The translations under genes and the position numbers were made by a program. Under the pieces are notes generated by a model, which made no database searches, was not told the origin of the DNA, and saw only the letters and a program-made list of their open reading frames with translations. Below, one piece after another: positions 29,645 through 39,199 of a stretch of DNA of 64,000 nucleotides (the stretch's first letter is position 1; the number at the start of each line of letters is the position of its first letter). The DNA lies in NCBI RefSeq assembly GCF_000015645.1, contig NC_008816.1, positions 1,302,001-1,366,000 of the forward strand. The letters run 5' to 3'. The DNA is from Prochlorococcus marinus str. AS9601. GTDB lineage: Bacteria > Cyanobacteriota > Cyanobacteriia > PCC-6307 > Cyanobiaceae.

Positions 29645-29659
29645 ATCGATTAGGTCGAT
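29645..29659 (-). promoter_or_regulatory. Inverted repeat upstream of petF
   Basis: ATCGA TTAGG TCGAT, perfect 5-bp arms with a 5-base spacer, about 50 bases before the petF start. Position and symmetry fit an operator, but no known cyanobacterial consensus is matched. Confidence 0.3.
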
Positions 29660-29729
29660 ATGTGAGATTTTGAAGTAAAAAATGACACAATAAAATGTAT
29701 GAAAGAGTATGTATAAGAAAAACTTATAC

Positions 29730-30641
29730 TTAGGTTGGATCGCTGGCTTTTTGCGCAGAAATGCATGCCCAATCTTTTCTAGTTGATACATCCAATAATT
29801 TCAAGTCATTCTGAATTAATATTTTTATAATTTCATCCTTTTGTGAATTCAGAATTCCACTAAAAATAACTTCCCCATTATTTCTTAAGCACTTATAAAT
29901 ATTTGGAATCATTTCTTTTATTACTTCTGCAAGAATATTGCATAAAACAAAATCAAATTGTTTGAGTTGATTTTTTAAAATTACCTCATTAAAAGATCCC
30001 AAATATGTATTTAAATTATTTAAATTACCGAAATTTAGTTGGAAATTAGATTTAGTTGCATTTATAGCTAGATAATCATTATCCACTGCACAAACTTCTT
30101 TAGCGCCAAGCAATCTTGCGGCGACACTCAAAATCCCGCTACCACTTCCAATATCTAATATCTTTTTATCAGAAAATAAAATATTATCCATTTTTTCCAA
30201 GCAAAGATAAGTCGAAGGGTGACTTCCTGTACCAAAGGCTGCTCCAGGATCAATTTTTATGATTTTTTTATCTTTAAATTTTTCATTTAGATTTATCCAA
30301 CAAGGCAATATTAAAAAATGATTTCCTACTAATTCAGGCGCCCAATATTTCTTCCAGCTTGTCAACCAATCCTCTTCTTTTATGATACTCCAGTCAAAAA
30401 ATTGATTCGTAGGGGCATTAATATTTAGAAGTTTGGTAATTATTTTTTCAACACCAAACCTAGAACTCTCGCTCCAATCAGCGACTGGAAGCCATATATT
30501 CACCTCTTTTTTATTTTTATTTTTAATTAAATATTCAAATGAAAAACTAAATATCCCCAGCTCATTTAATTTCCAAATAATTATTTCTTCTGAATCACTT
30601 TCAATCAAAAAAGTTAGTTTATACCAATCTTTAATTGTCAT
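29730..30641 (-). CDS. prmA: Ribosomal protein L11 methyltransferase
   Basis: Trimethylates ribosomal protein L11. 303 residues: N-terminal recognition domain (1-110) and a C-terminal Rossmann methyltransferase with [28 protein letters not shown] and the catalytic-loop sequence LCNILAEVI, which corresponds to the N(I/L)xA motif of PrmA. Follows serA by 18 bases on the same strand. Confidence 0.94.
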   Translation of the reverse strand: MTIKDWYKLTFLIESDSEEIIIWKLNELGIFSFSFEYLIKNKNKKEVNIWLPVADWSESSRFGVEKIITKLLNINAPTNQFFDWSIIKEEDWLTSWKKYWAPELVGNHFLILPCWINLNEKFKDKKIIKIDPGAAFGTGSHPSTYLCLEKMDNILFSDKKILDIGSGSGILSVAARLLGAKEVCAVDNDYLAINATKSNFQLNFGNLNNLNTYLGSFNEVILKNQLKQFDFVLCNILAEVIKEMIPNIYKCLRNNGEVIFSGILNSQKDEIIKILIQNDLKLLDVSTRKDWACISAQKASDPT

Positions 30642-30659
30642 TACAGAGAGCAGACCTCT

Positions 30660-32246
30660 TTATAGAGTAACTGGATTAGCATTGGTAATTCCCTCTACTT
30701 CAATAATGGTGTCAAGCAACTTATTAGGAATTGGATCATCAATACTTAGAACCATAACTGCTTCACCTCTAACAATTTTGCGCCCAACTTGCATTGAAGC
30801 AATATTTACATTGTTACTACCCAATAAAGAACCAAGCTTGCCAATAATACCAGGCATATCCCTGTGCCTAGTAACCAACATGTATCTACTTGGCGATACA
30901 TTAACAGGATATTGATCAATACTAATAATTCTTAATTCCCCATCAGCAAAAATGCTTCCTGCTACGCTATGGTCGCCATTATCTCCATAAGTGGTTAATT
31001 GCAAAGATCCACTAGCAAATTCAGGTCTTGCCTCATCTTTACTCTCGACTACTGAAATACCTCTTGAATCTGCCTCTAGAGAAGCATTTACGTAATTGAT
31101 CCTATCTCCCAAAGCTTTACTTAGAAGACCTTTAAGACTAGCTATTATTAATGGCTGGGAAGGATGTTGAACAAATTCGCCTTGAAGCTTCACCTCTAGT
31201 TTTTGAATCTGTCCTCCTGAAAGCTGGCTTATAAGCAGACCCATTGTTTCAGCCAACTGCAAATGAGGTTTTAGGCTATCCATAATATCAGGGCTCAAAC
31301 CTGGAATATTTACGGCAGTTCTAGCAGACAAACCAAGCAAGACATCTCTGATTTGTTCTGCAACATCAACAGCTACATTTTCTTGCGCTTCTCGAGTAGA
31401 TGCTCCTAGGTGAGGAGTAAGAATAAGATTCTTTTCAACCTTTAAAAGTGGTGAATTAGATTCCAATGGCTCTTTAGAAAAGACATCTATCGCAGCACCT
31501 CCAATCAATGATTCATTTAAAGCTTCTGCTAATGCTTCTTCGTCAATTAAGCCTCCTCGGGCACAATTAATTAATTTTGCGCTACTTTTCATACTTTTAA
31601 GCACCTTCATATTTACTAAATTCTCTGTCTCTGGTGTACGAGGCAAATGCAAAGTTACGTAATCAGATTGTTGGAATAAATCCTTTATTTCAGATAGTTT
31701 AACTTGGATTTGTTGAGCTCTTTCAGTTGAGACAAAGGGATCGTATCCGTAAACTTCCATTCCTAATGCATTAGCAACTTTCGCTACATGAGCACCAATT
31801 TTTCCTAAACCTACTACACCTAATTTTTTGTTATAAAGCTCATTCCCAACAAATTTCTTTCTTTCCCATTTACCTGAAAGAGTACTACTATTAGCGACTG
31901 GAATATGTCTAGATAAGGCCAACATCATAGCTATAGTATGTTCAGCAGCAGCTATTGTGTTACCCCCTGGAGAATTAACAACAAGAACTCCTTTTTGTGT
32001 AGCAGCCTTAACATCTACATTATCGACTCCAACTCCGGCTCTTCCAATAATTCTAAGTTTACTTGAAGAGTTAATAATCTCTTCAGTCACTTGGGTCCCA
32101 GAACGAATCATTAAAGCATCATAATCTTTAATAATAGACGCTAACTCAGAGTCTGATATTCCTATCTTCTGATCAACCTGAGCAACTTGTGAAAGAATAT
32201 CGATTCCTGTTTGATCAATTGGATCTGTAATGAGAACTTTTGTCAT
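30660..32246 (-). CDS. serA: D-3-phosphoglycerate dehydrogenase (long form with ACT domain)
   Basis: First step of phosphorylated serine synthesis. 528 residues, the long type: catalytic/NAD domain with GRAGVGVDNVD, the GLGKIGAHVA NAD-binding turn and the CARGGLIDE segment, an intervening ASB domain (about 320-450), and a C-terminal ACT domain starting RYMLVTRHRDMPGIIGK. The ACT domain is the usual site of serine feedback. Probably co-transcribed with prmA. Confidence 0.95.
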   Translation of the reverse strand: MTKVLITDPIDQTGIDILSQVAQVDQKIGISDSELASIIKDYDALMIRSGTQVTEEIINSSSKLRIIGRAGVGVDNVDVKAATQKGVLVVNSPGGNTIAAAEHTIAMMLALSRHIPVANSSTLSGKWERKKFVGNELYNKKLGVVGLGKIGAHVAKVANALGMEVYGYDPFVSTERAQQIQVKLSEIKDLFQQSDYVTLHLPRTPETENLVNMKVLKSMKSSAKLINCARGGLIDEEALAEALNESLIGGAAIDVFSKEPLESNSPLLKVEKNLILTPHLGASTREAQENVAVDVAEQIRDVLLGLSARTAVNIPGLSPDIMDSLKPHLQLAETMGLLISQLSGGQIQKLEVKLQGEFVQHPSQPLIIASLKGLLSKALGDRINYVNASLEADSRGISVVESKDEARPEFASGSLQLTTYGDNGDHSVAGSIFADGELRIISIDQYPVNVSPSRYMLVTRHRDMPGIIGKLGSLLGSNNVNIASMQVGRKIVRGEAVMVLSIDDPIPNKLLDTIIEVEGITNANPVTL

Positions 32247-32345
32247 TTAAGATTGGTTCTTTAATCTTTTACTTTAACTTAATCTATAGTGTATGTATCT
32301 TATTTTATTAATTTGAATAACACACAAACATTTGAGGATTGAAAT

Positions 32346-32912
32346 TTGACTAAAAGTATCGTGATATTTGAAGACATTGATAAATGTATTCAGCTATTTG
32401 ATGTTTTCAAAGAAAAATCAGTAATGCTCTCTGAAGCTATTTTGATCCCACCAATAAGTGAGAAAATATCATTAGACGAAACAGAATTGCTCAATGCGAA
32501 AGCAAATATCTTATTCAAATCTCAAAATTTTGAAGATATAAGAATCTTAAATCCTAAACTTGATAGAAAGATCAGACAACGAGATATGAGTAGATGGCTA
32601 ATGCCATTTGGGTTTATAGCTGGAATAGCTTTTTCTAATATGACAAATTTATCTACCTTCAGCTTTCTTGGTTTAAATAACATTGGGGAATCATTAATTG
32701 GAGGTCTTTTAGGAATGGGTTCAGGATATTTAGGAAGCATTGTTTCTTCTGCAAGTATCAACATTAATAGAAATAAAGAGTTAAGATCAATCATTAATTT
32801 TAATAAAGAGGGTAAATGGCTTGTTTTACTTGAAAATCAAATTGGAGCTGAATTACCATGGTCTTTGATAAAACAATCAGAAGCAAAAGATATAATTTTT
32901 TTAGAAGGTTAA
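32346..32912 (+). CDS. Conserved hypothetical membrane protein
   Basis: Not recognised. 188 residues from a TTG start. Soluble N-terminal half, then an RDMSRWLMPFGF stretch and two hydrophobic segments (about 82-98 and 115-138), the second glycine-rich (GGLLGMGSGYLGS) like a glycine-zipper. A short soluble tail follows. Its stop abuts the photosystem II S4 gene start with no gap, so they form a coupled pair and may share a photosystem-related role, which is inference. Confidence 0.7.
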   Translation: MTKSIVIFEDIDKCIQLFDVFKEKSVMLSEAILIPPISEKISLDETELLNAKANILFKSQNFEDIRILNPKLDRKIRQRDMSRWLMPFGFIAGIAFSNMTNLSTFSFLGLNNIGESLIGGLLGMGSGYLGSIVSSASININRNKELRSIINFNKEGKWLVLLENQIGAELPWSLIKQSEAKDIIFLEG

Positions 32913-33704
32913 ATGATTGACTTAAAAGAGATCTTAATAAATGCAAACTACAAAAAAGAAACTGAGGAATTAATAAATATTGCTAACTTAGCCTACAAAC
33001 ACTGGGAAACTTATTGGACAGGGTTTAATTCAACTTATGTTTGCGAAGAAATTTTAAAAGATTTTGAAAATTTAAATGATTTCAAATTTTTTATTTATGG
33101 AGGATTCTCCTCTTCTCAAAGATCTAGGATAGCTTGCTTTAGAGGAGATAATATTCCTGAAGAGGATGCACTAAAAAGTAATTTTCCAGCTCAAGGAATA
33201 AAAATTAATGGGAATTTTTTATTTGATAATGCTACACAAGACGACTTTAGATCCCTTTTAATTGAAAATGGGGTTAATCAAATAAAAGTTGGAGATATAT
33301 GGACCATTGGCGATAGGGGAGCACAAGGGATAATTGATAATTCAAATATAAAGCATCTAGATGAAAAGATTTTTTATTTAAGAGACGTAAAAGTAAAAGT
33401 TAATGTAGTAGGTATAGATGAATTACAAATACCTTCTGGAAGATCAAAAAAACTTGTCAATACTGTAGAAGCTTCAACAAGATTAGATGCTATAGCATCA
33501 GCTGGCTTTAGGGTATCACGAACCAAAATCATTGAAAGGATAGAGAATGGAATGCTCAGATTAAATGGAAGCAAAGTTAATAAGCCAACAATTAATCTAA
33601 AAATTGGCGACAAACTAGAACTTGAAAATAAAGGATTTATCGAAATTCTAAATTTAGAAATAACCAAAAGAGAACGATGGAAAGTTAAATTACTTAGAAA
33701 ATGA
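32913..33704 (+). CDS. Photosystem II S4-domain protein (YlmH-like RNA-binding)
   Basis: 263 residues. N-terminal YlmH-like region (FIYGGFSSSQRSRIACF), and C-terminal S4 RNA-binding domain beginning near STRLDAIASAGFRVSRTKI with the GSKVNKPT and IGDKLEL turns. This architecture is the cyanobacterial/plant 'PSII S4 domain' family. Likely RNA or ribosome binding; a direct photosystem role is historical naming. Confidence 0.85.
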   Translation: MIDLKEILINANYKKETEELINIANLAYKHWETYWTGFNSTYVCEEILKDFENLNDFKFFIYGGFSSSQRSRIACFRGDNIPEEDALKSNFPAQGIKINGNFLFDNATQDDFRSLLIENGVNQIKVGDIWTIGDRGAQGIIDNSNIKHLDEKIFYLRDVKVKVNVVGIDELQIPSGRSKKLVNTVEASTRLDAIASAGFRVSRTKIIERIENGMLRLNGSKVNKPTINLKIGDKLELENKGFIEILNLEITKRERWKVKLLRK

Positions 33705-33753
33705 AACGCAACCTGCTATTTTCTTATAAGGGGGATTAAAAATTCCTCAATTG

Positions 33754-33825
33754 GGGCGATTAGCTCAGTGGTAGAGCACTACCTCGACACGGTAGTGGCC
33801 ACTGGTTCGAATCCAGTATCGCCCA
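33754..33825 (+). tRNA. tRNA-Val (anticodon GAC)
   Basis: Full cloverleaf: acceptor GGGCGAT/ATCGCCC, D arm GCTCAGTGGTAGAGC, anticodon stem CTACC/GGTAG with loop TCGACAC giving GAC, T arm CTGGTTCGAATCCAG, discriminator A. CCA is not encoded. Confidence 0.96.
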
Positions 33826-33892
33826 TTAAAACTTTTGACGACCTAGGTTATATCCACAGAAAATAATTTCATTTTTTAGATTATTAATAAAG

Positions 33893-34510
33893 ATGAAACT
33901 TAATCAAATAATTAATCTACATAAGGGGCTTACTGCATTTGTAGTGGTAGGTCTTATGATTTTTTTTGATAATTTTACGATCGCTCCCTACGTTTATTTA
34001 GCTCTGCATGGTACTTATGGATTACTTTGGCTTCTAAAAGAAAAGATATTCCCAGATCCTTATTTTAAAGAAAAAATCAATTTTTTAACTTCAGTTACGG
34101 GTTTTATTTTCCTTGGAAGTTACTGGGTAGCTCCCTACATTCTTATATCATCTCAGAAATCTGTTCCAAATATTGTAATAGCTGCATCTGTATCTATAAA
34201 TATAATTGGTGTGTTTCTACACTTTTCTAGTGATGCCCAAAAATATTTTTCTCTTAAATTAAAAAAAGATCTAATTAAAGAAGGATTTTTCAAAAATATA
34301 AGGAATACAAATTATCTAGGAGAAATACTAATTTATCTTTCATTCGCCATACTTTCAATGAGTTTAATACCATTAGTAATTCTTGCAATATTTTTCTCTA
34401 TAGTTTTTCTACCAAGAATGATAAAAAAAGATAAATCGCTCTCAAAATATGATTCATTCGAAGAATACAAAAAGAAAAGTGGTTTTATATTGCCTAAATT
34501 AAATGCCTGA
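33893..34510 (+). CDS. Integral membrane protein, ICMT/steroid-reductase-like fold
   Basis: 205 residues with about six membrane helices. The C-terminal NIRNTNYLGEILIYLSFA (about 136-153) and a trailing SFEEYKKKSG resemble the isoprenylcysteine methyltransferase / DUF1295 steroid 5-alpha-reductase superfamily, where (R)NPxYxGE is typical. Substrate unknown. Its stop overlaps the next gene by 8 bases. Confidence 0.68.
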   Translation: MKLNQIINLHKGLTAFVVVGLMIFFDNFTIAPYVYLALHGTYGLLWLLKEKIFPDPYFKEKINFLTSVTGFIFLGSYWVAPYILISSQKSVPNIVIAASVSINIIGVFLHFSSDAQKYFSLKLKKDLIKEGFFKNIRNTNYLGEILIYLSFAILSMSLIPLVILAIFFSIVFLPRMIKKDKSLSKYDSFEEYKKKSGFILPKLNA

Positions 34511-35054
34511 TAACAACTTACCCAGTTGGAGGCAAGATTTAAAATCTTCAAGAAAAAAAGAGGGCAAATCGCCCTCTAATAGATGGATACAGCTTGCAAC
34601 AGTCAGCGAAGAAAATGAGCCAAGATTAAGAACAGTTGTTTTCAGAGGATGGCATAAAGATAGTTCAATGATTATTTTTACAGATAGAAGAAGTGAAAAA
34701 ATTGGGCATTTAAAATCTAACCCTAATGCAGAAATATTATGGTTCTTTTTGAAAACCAAATCACAATATAGATTCAAAGGAAAAATATATGAATTAAGTG
34801 ATGACAAAAATTATTGGGATTTATTATCAGAAAAATCAAAATCGTCTTGGTTTTGGGGATCTCCTGGAGAGAAAATAAACCCAAAAGTCCAATCTAGTTG
34901 TGAAATATTATCCAATCTACCCAAGTCAGAAAATTTTGTAGTTCTAAATTTTAAAATCGATTCAGTGGATCTTCTTAAATTAGAACAGCCTGTTCATAAA
35001 CGATATATTTGGGAAAAGATTAAAAAATGGGAAAAAGTTGAAATTAATCCTTAA
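34503..35054 (+). CDS. Pyridoxamine 5'-phosphate oxidase-related FMN-binding protein
   Basis: 183 residues with a split-barrel flavin fold: QLATVSEENEPRLRTVVFRGW, then MIIFTDRRSEKIGHLKSNPNAEILWFF, the usual Alr4036-like layout, and a C-terminal WEKIKKWEKVEINP similar to PNPOx tails (W..R.....W....P). Could oxidise a small molecule or bind FMN/haem; true PNPOx activity is uncertain. Overlaps the upstream membrane protein gene. Confidence 0.75.
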   Translation: MPDNNLPSWRQDLKSSRKKEGKSPSNRWIQLATVSEENEPRLRTVVFRGWHKDSSMIIFTDRRSEKIGHLKSNPNAEILWFFLKTKSQYRFKGKIYELSDDKNYWDLLSEKSKSSWFWGSPGEKINPKVQSSCEILSNLPKSENFVVLNFKIDSVDLLKLEQPVHKRYIWEKIKKWEKVEINP

Positions 35055-35128
35055 ATATTTCTAAATTGTATATTTAGGTTGAAAAACATATTGTGATCAG
35101 TCAGTTTTAAAAAAGAAGTATTATTAAT

Positions 35129-35302
35129 ATGAATTTCTCAGAAATTCCAGAAAACCCTTTTATTTTTTTATCTTGGGTAACAGCTATAGGGCTATTTATA
35201 AGTCTATCTGAAGCAACAATTAAGATAAAACTTGAGAAGAAAAACAGTTATCGAAAAAGGTTAGAACTAATCAATAACCTTTATCCTAAAAAGTTAGCTT
35301 GA
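35129..35302 (+). CDS. Small one-helix membrane protein, 57 aa
   Basis: MNFSEIPENPFIFLSWVTAI is followed by a hydrophobic helix to about residue 28 and a Lys/Arg-rich tail ending LYPKKLA. It overlaps the 3' end of the convergent DoxX gene by 9 bases. Unrecognised; start ATG with weak upstream purines. Confidence 0.55.
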   Translation: MNFSEIPENPFIFLSWVTAIGLFISLSEATIKIKLEKKNSYRKRLELINNLYPKKLA

Positions 35303-35845
35303 AGTATCTGAAAGAATGTTCGCTTGCAAAAATTGAAATAAGCCACCTTTACTTGTTTCTTCTTTGACTTCGACTTGCTTGGAAGGTTTAACTTTTGTTG
35401 AAGCTATAATTTCCTCCTCATCTTCAGATTTCAAAATTCTGATAATGACTTCATCTAAGGAGAAGTTACCGGGGCCTGTTAATACAATTGAAGTTGCTGA
35501 AGCAAAATATAAGAGTAAAAGCTCTAGTAAGAAAATATTAAAACCTGAAGTAACAAGTGCATGATATATAGCGACAGAAATTGTTCCAACAATTGCCAAA
35601 GCTCCAAATCTTGTGGCTAAGCCGATAATTAGTAACCAACTACCACCTATTTCTGAGAATGCCGCTATGTATGATAAAAATATTGGGAATGGGAGGTGAA
35701 GTGGTCTTACAAAAGCATCAGCGAAATTTTCTATATTTGCTAATTTCTCATAACCGTGATGAATAAGAACAGTTCCAGTTATAACTCTAAGAATTAATAA
35801 AGCAGTATCTTTGCTAAACGACTTTGTAAGAATTGTTGAAAGCAC
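35294..35845 (-). CDS. DoxX family membrane protein
   Basis: 183 residues, four membrane helices in the first 135 with the DoxX start pattern LLILRVITGTVLIHHGYEKL and the EIGGSWLLIIGLATRFGAL segment. The C-terminal 50 residues are charged and cytoplasmic. DoxX proteins are linked to thiol/redox homeostasis at the membrane, but their role in cyanobacteria is unclear. A second DoxX gene lies at 61538. Confidence 0.85.
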   Translation of the reverse strand: MLSTILTKSFSKDTALLILRVITGTVLIHHGYEKLANIENFADAFVRPLHLPFPIFLSYIAAFSEIGGSWLLIIGLATRFGALAIVGTISVAIYHALVTSGFNIFLLELLLLYFASATSIVLTGPGNFSLDEVIIRILKSEDEEEIIASTKVKPSKQVEVKEETSKGGLFQFLQANILSDTSS

Positions 35846-35980
35846 TATAAAAAAATTATCCTTAAGTAAAAATAACTAGTCACAGTATCCATCGTGGATT
35901 AAAGAGCAAAAGTCATACCTAAATAAGTATTTATACTTACTTACCAAAAGGGTTATTTTCTGATTAGGAATTCAATTAAG

Positions 35981-37135
35981 TTAAAAATTGTTTTTTGAAA
36001 AATTTTCTAATATTCTCTGATTTATTTTTGGAATATTTTCTTTAAATTTAAAAAACCCTCTTTTAGCAAATTTCCAAGCAAATAAATCTTCATCCCTCAC
36101 AAGATTAAAAATTTCTTTATGGTGTAAATTTTTAAACTCAGTTATGAAATCATAATTTTCTCCCACTCCAGGATAAATAATGTCTATTTCATTGGTATTT
36201 TTAAAAGTATTTTCCAGTGAATAAGGATCAATCTGTTTAACATTATCAAATTGCTCTACAAATTCAGAGACCAAATCTTGTTTAAATTTCAAAACAGATT
36301 CAGACAATTTAATTTGTCTTTGTTCATTTTTTAAAAGGATAATAAATACTTTTTTATAGCTTGGAAGTAAATTTTTAAGAGTTGCAAGGTGCAGATCATT
36401 TTCAAACATAATCAGATTATCTGATTTAGGATCCATATCATTTTTATAAATCTCATCTTCAAATGGTATTTGATTAGATTCTTCAAGAAAAATTTGTTGA
36501 TTACTTATTTTTTCCACATTAAATCTATTATTAGAAAACTTTCTGAGGTTTGATGATGAAAAAAGATATTGTTTTCCCTTCGTTTGCAATCCTCCAACCC
36601 ATCTCCAGCTAAGGAGATTAGATGAAGCATCTCCATCAAAAAGATATTTAAAGAAAAACTTTGCTCCTAATTGCCATGGGAGGCCTAAATTAAATATCCA
36701 AGTACTCGCAAACCACATTCTTGTATGATTATGCAAATAGTTGTACTGCTTTAATTCATGAACCCAAGAATTAAAAAAATCTAATTCTGTATTGCCATTA
36801 ATTGCATTTTCATATAGCTCATAATCAAAATCGAGATTATTTTCTGAAATAAAATTTCTCCAAACTTTAGGTCTATTTTCCATCCACCCTTTCCAGTAAA
36901 CTCTCCAAAATATTTCTTCAACAAATTTAGTTGAATTTTTGATTTTGTACTTACTTTTAATATCATGGATCAGATCATATTCCGATAATATTCTATGAGT
37001 AATGAAAGGCGATAATTTTGAAACTGAACTTTCGTTATTTGGCCCAAAATCAAAATTTCTTAATTTTGCATAATCATTAATTTTGTATTTCGCAAAATTT
37101 TCCCAGGTATTTTGTGCTTTTAATAAAAATGACAT
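35981..37135 (-). CDS. Photolyase/cryptochrome-like flavoprotein with FAD domain first
   Basis: 384 residues. Residues about 10-205 match the photolyase FAD-binding helical domain: SKLSPFITHRILSEYD, FWRVYWKGWMENRP, HNHTRMWFASTW and LFDGDASSNLLSWRWVGG. The N-terminal Rossmann-like antenna domain that normally precedes it is missing. Residues about 239-370 instead look like that alpha/beta domain placed at the C-terminus (LIMFENDLHLATLKN resembling WFRrDLRL, VFIILL, and DEDLFAWKFAKRGFFKF resembling the end of the domain). This suggests a circular permutation; the FAD-domain call is firm, the permutation is inference. Start ATG 37135. Confidence 0.72.
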   Translation of the reverse strand: MSFLLKAQNTWENFAKYKINDYAKLRNFDFGPNNESSVSKLSPFITHRILSEYDLIHDIKSKYKIKNSTKFVEEIFWRVYWKGWMENRPKVWRNFISENNLDFDYELYENAINGNTELDFFNSWVHELKQYNYLHNHTRMWFASTWIFNLGLPWQLGAKFFFKYLFDGDASSNLLSWRWVGGLQTKGKQYLFSSSNLRKFSNNRFNVEKISNQQIFLEESNQIPFEDEIYKNDMDPKSDNLIMFENDLHLATLKNLLPSYKKVFIILLKNEQRQIKLSESVLKFKQDLVSEFVEQFDNVKQIDPYSLENTFKNTNEIDIIYPGVGENYDFITEFKNLHHKEIFNLVRDEDLFAWKFAKRGFFKFKENIPKINQRILENFSKNNF

Positions 37136-37270
37136 TTTCTCATAACTTTAAAAAATTTTTTTTTGTATTGATAGAAATTTCAAAAATTTGCCTGCAAATT
37201 AATCCTTAAAATTTTCTATTTCACTTTTTGTAAATATGTTTGATTGAAGTATTTAATTTAAACGCCTTAT

Positions 37271-37372
37271 GTGTTCATTTTATACCCTTTAATTGCTCTC
37301 TGCGTAGGAGGATATTTAGTGGTCAATTACTTTTTAGATCTAATTTTAATTTTCAAATCTTTGTTTAAATGA
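37271..37372 (+). CDS. Possible 33-aa membrane micro-protein
   Basis: GTG-start frame reading VFILYPLIALCVGGYLVVNY and a short Lys-ended tail, so one membrane helix. No clear ribosome-binding site. Lies in the gap before the ligase-like gene; the surrounding sequence shows nothing else. Confidence 0.25.
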   Translation: MFILYPLIALCVGGYLVVNYFLDLILIFKSLFK

Positions 37373-37411
37373 TTTTTTGTAAAAGATTTTTAAATATTTA
37401 TCAAAATTATT

Positions 37412-38161
37412 ATGAATAATTTATTAGTGAGAGATGTTAAGTATCTTGATGAACAATACAGAATAGGTGAAGGCATAATTTCGGATGATGCATTTAAGCA
37501 ACTAGAAAAGCTCTTTATTCCTGTTGATCCAGAGCCTGACTACTTTAATCAAAAAAATAATAAACTTTTGCCAAAATTAGCCAAAGAAAACTATAAAAAA
37601 TTTTTGGAAAGTTTATTAACAAAAACAAGATTAAGCATTCAACCAAAAATTGATGGCTGTGCTATTGCAATTAGATATATAGATGGCAAGTTTAATAAAG
37701 CTATTACAAAAAAAGGATTTGATGTATCAAGCAAAATTAAACAAATTAAAAATGTCCCCGATTGTATTCCTATCAAACGAGATTTTCAAATTAGAGGTGA
37801 ACTATACGCTACAAACCAAGTTGCCGGCATTTCCCAAAGAATTACAAGAAAATACCTCAATGATAAGAAAGGGATTGGAGAAAGTCTCCGCTTTTGCTGT
37901 TTCGAAATACTTAATGGAAGACTTAATCAATACGAAACCCTTAACTATCTTAAAAAATGTGGCTTCAGCACCCCTGACAGTTACTTCACAAATCATACAA
38001 GCGAAATCCAAATATATAAAAAAAATTGGTTAGAGAAAAAAATATTTGAGAAATATCCAACTAATGGGATAGTTATAAAAATAAATAGTAGGAAATTAAA
38101 GTTACTTAGAGAGAAAAGTTTATCTCAAAATAACGAATGGCAATATGCAATTGAAAGATAA
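37412..38161 (+). CDS. Stand-alone NAD-type DNA ligase adenylation domain
   Basis: 249 residues, against about 670 for a full LigA. Residues 5-36 resemble the Ia NMN-binding helices (YRIGEGIISDDAFKQLEKL). The nucleotidyltransferase core has motif I KIDG with the AMP-accepting Lys79, motif III IRGELY (Arg128-Glu130), FCCFEI, and motif IV NGIVIKI (218-224). It ends about where motif V should lie (EWQYAIER), without its usual Lys and without OB-fold, zinc finger, HhH or BRCT. Self-adenylation is possible; nick sealing alone is unlikely. The upstream stretch ending near 37380 is very AT-rich. Confidence 0.78.
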   Translation: MNNLLVRDVKYLDEQYRIGEGIISDDAFKQLEKLFIPVDPEPDYFNQKNNKLLPKLAKENYKKFLESLLTKTRLSIQPKIDGCAIAIRYIDGKFNKAITKKGFDVSSKIKQIKNVPDCIPIKRDFQIRGELYATNQVAGISQRITRKYLNDKKGIGESLRFCCFEILNGRLNQYETLNYLKKCGFSTPDSYFTNHTSEIQIYKKNWLEKKIFEKYPTNGIVIKINSRKLKLLREKSLSQNNEWQYAIER

Positions 38162-38269
38162 TATTAAATAGTACCTTCAAGAAGAGCTCACGATACTGAC
38201 TTCCAGTATTTACAGTGGAAAAGTAATTATATTGTGGTTAAATTCCATAGCAATTTGCAGGATTAATAA

Positions 38270-39199
38270 ATGACTGCCACTATTTCAAGACCTAAAATCT
38301 CTAACTGGGAAACATCTAATATTCCAAACCTTACAGGCAAAACAGCGCTAATTACTGGTGCGAATAGTGGTCTTGGATACTACACTGCAAAGGCCTTAGC
38401 AGAAAAAAATGCTCATATCGTTATAGCTTGTAGATCGTTTGAAAAAGCTAATCAAACTATCAAAAAACTTAAAGGTCTTAATCCTGAAGGAATATTTACA
38501 CCTTTAGAATTAGATTTGTCAGATTTAAAAAATATTGTTGAAGTTCAGTCCAAAATTTTTGATAATTTTGAAAATTTGGATTTACTAATCAATAATGCAG
38601 GCATTATGCATCCGCCTAAAACACTTAGTGCCCAGGGATATGAAATACAATTTGCAGTTAATCATTTAGCTCATATGCTTTTGACACTAAAGCTACTTCC
38701 AATTATTGAAAAAAAAGAAGAATCTAGAATAGTGACGGTTACTTCTGGAGCACAATTTTTTGGCAAAGTTGGTTGGAAAAATCTTAAAGCTGAGAACTAT
38801 TACAATAAATGGGAATCTTACTCTAATAGCAAATTAGCGAATGTAATGTTTGCTTTGGAACTAAATGAAAACTTAAAGCACAAAAATATACTTTCTTTAG
38901 CTGCTCACCCAGGAATTGCAAAAACAAATCTCTTTACTGCTCAAAAACCTAACCCTAGTCCATTAGAAACATTTTCATTGGAATTATTTAGCCCTATTTT
39001 TCAAACTGCTGAGATGGGTGCTTTACCTCAACTTTTTGCAGCTACTTCACCAGACGCAAGAGGTGGTGATCATTATGGACCTAGATTTAATTTCAGAGGT
39101 CATCCAAAACTATCCCCTACTTCTCCTTTCGCCATGAATAAAAAAGAAAGAAAAAATTTATGGGAAAAAAGCCTTGAAATACTTAAAAACTTCTTATAA
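38270..39199 (+). CDS. Short-chain dehydrogenase, protochlorophyllide/retinol-dehydrogenase-like
   Basis: 309-residue extended SDR. Cofactor motif TGANSGLG (about 29-36), Arg in ACRS suggesting NADP(H), NNAG (about 107-110), catalytic Ser in TSGAQF and YSNSK with the catalytic Tyr and Lys. Sequence order resembles light-dependent protochlorophyllide reductase relatives, but it is shorter and the substrate is unknown. Convergent with the small 39194-39460 gene, overlapping by 6 bases. Confidence 0.85.
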   Translation: MTATISRPKISNWETSNIPNLTGKTALITGANSGLGYYTAKALAEKNAHIVIACRSFEKANQTIKKLKGLNPEGIFTPLELDLSDLKNIVEVQSKIFDNFENLDLLINNAGIMHPPKTLSAQGYEIQFAVNHLAHMLLTLKLLPIIEKKEESRIVTVTSGAQFFGKVGWKNLKAENYYNKWESYSNSKLANVMFALELNENLKHKNILSLAAHPGIAKTNLFTAQKPNPSPLETFSLELFSPIFQTAEMGALPQLFAATSPDARGGDHYGPRFNFRGHPKLSPTSPFAMNKKERKNLWEKSLEILKNFL

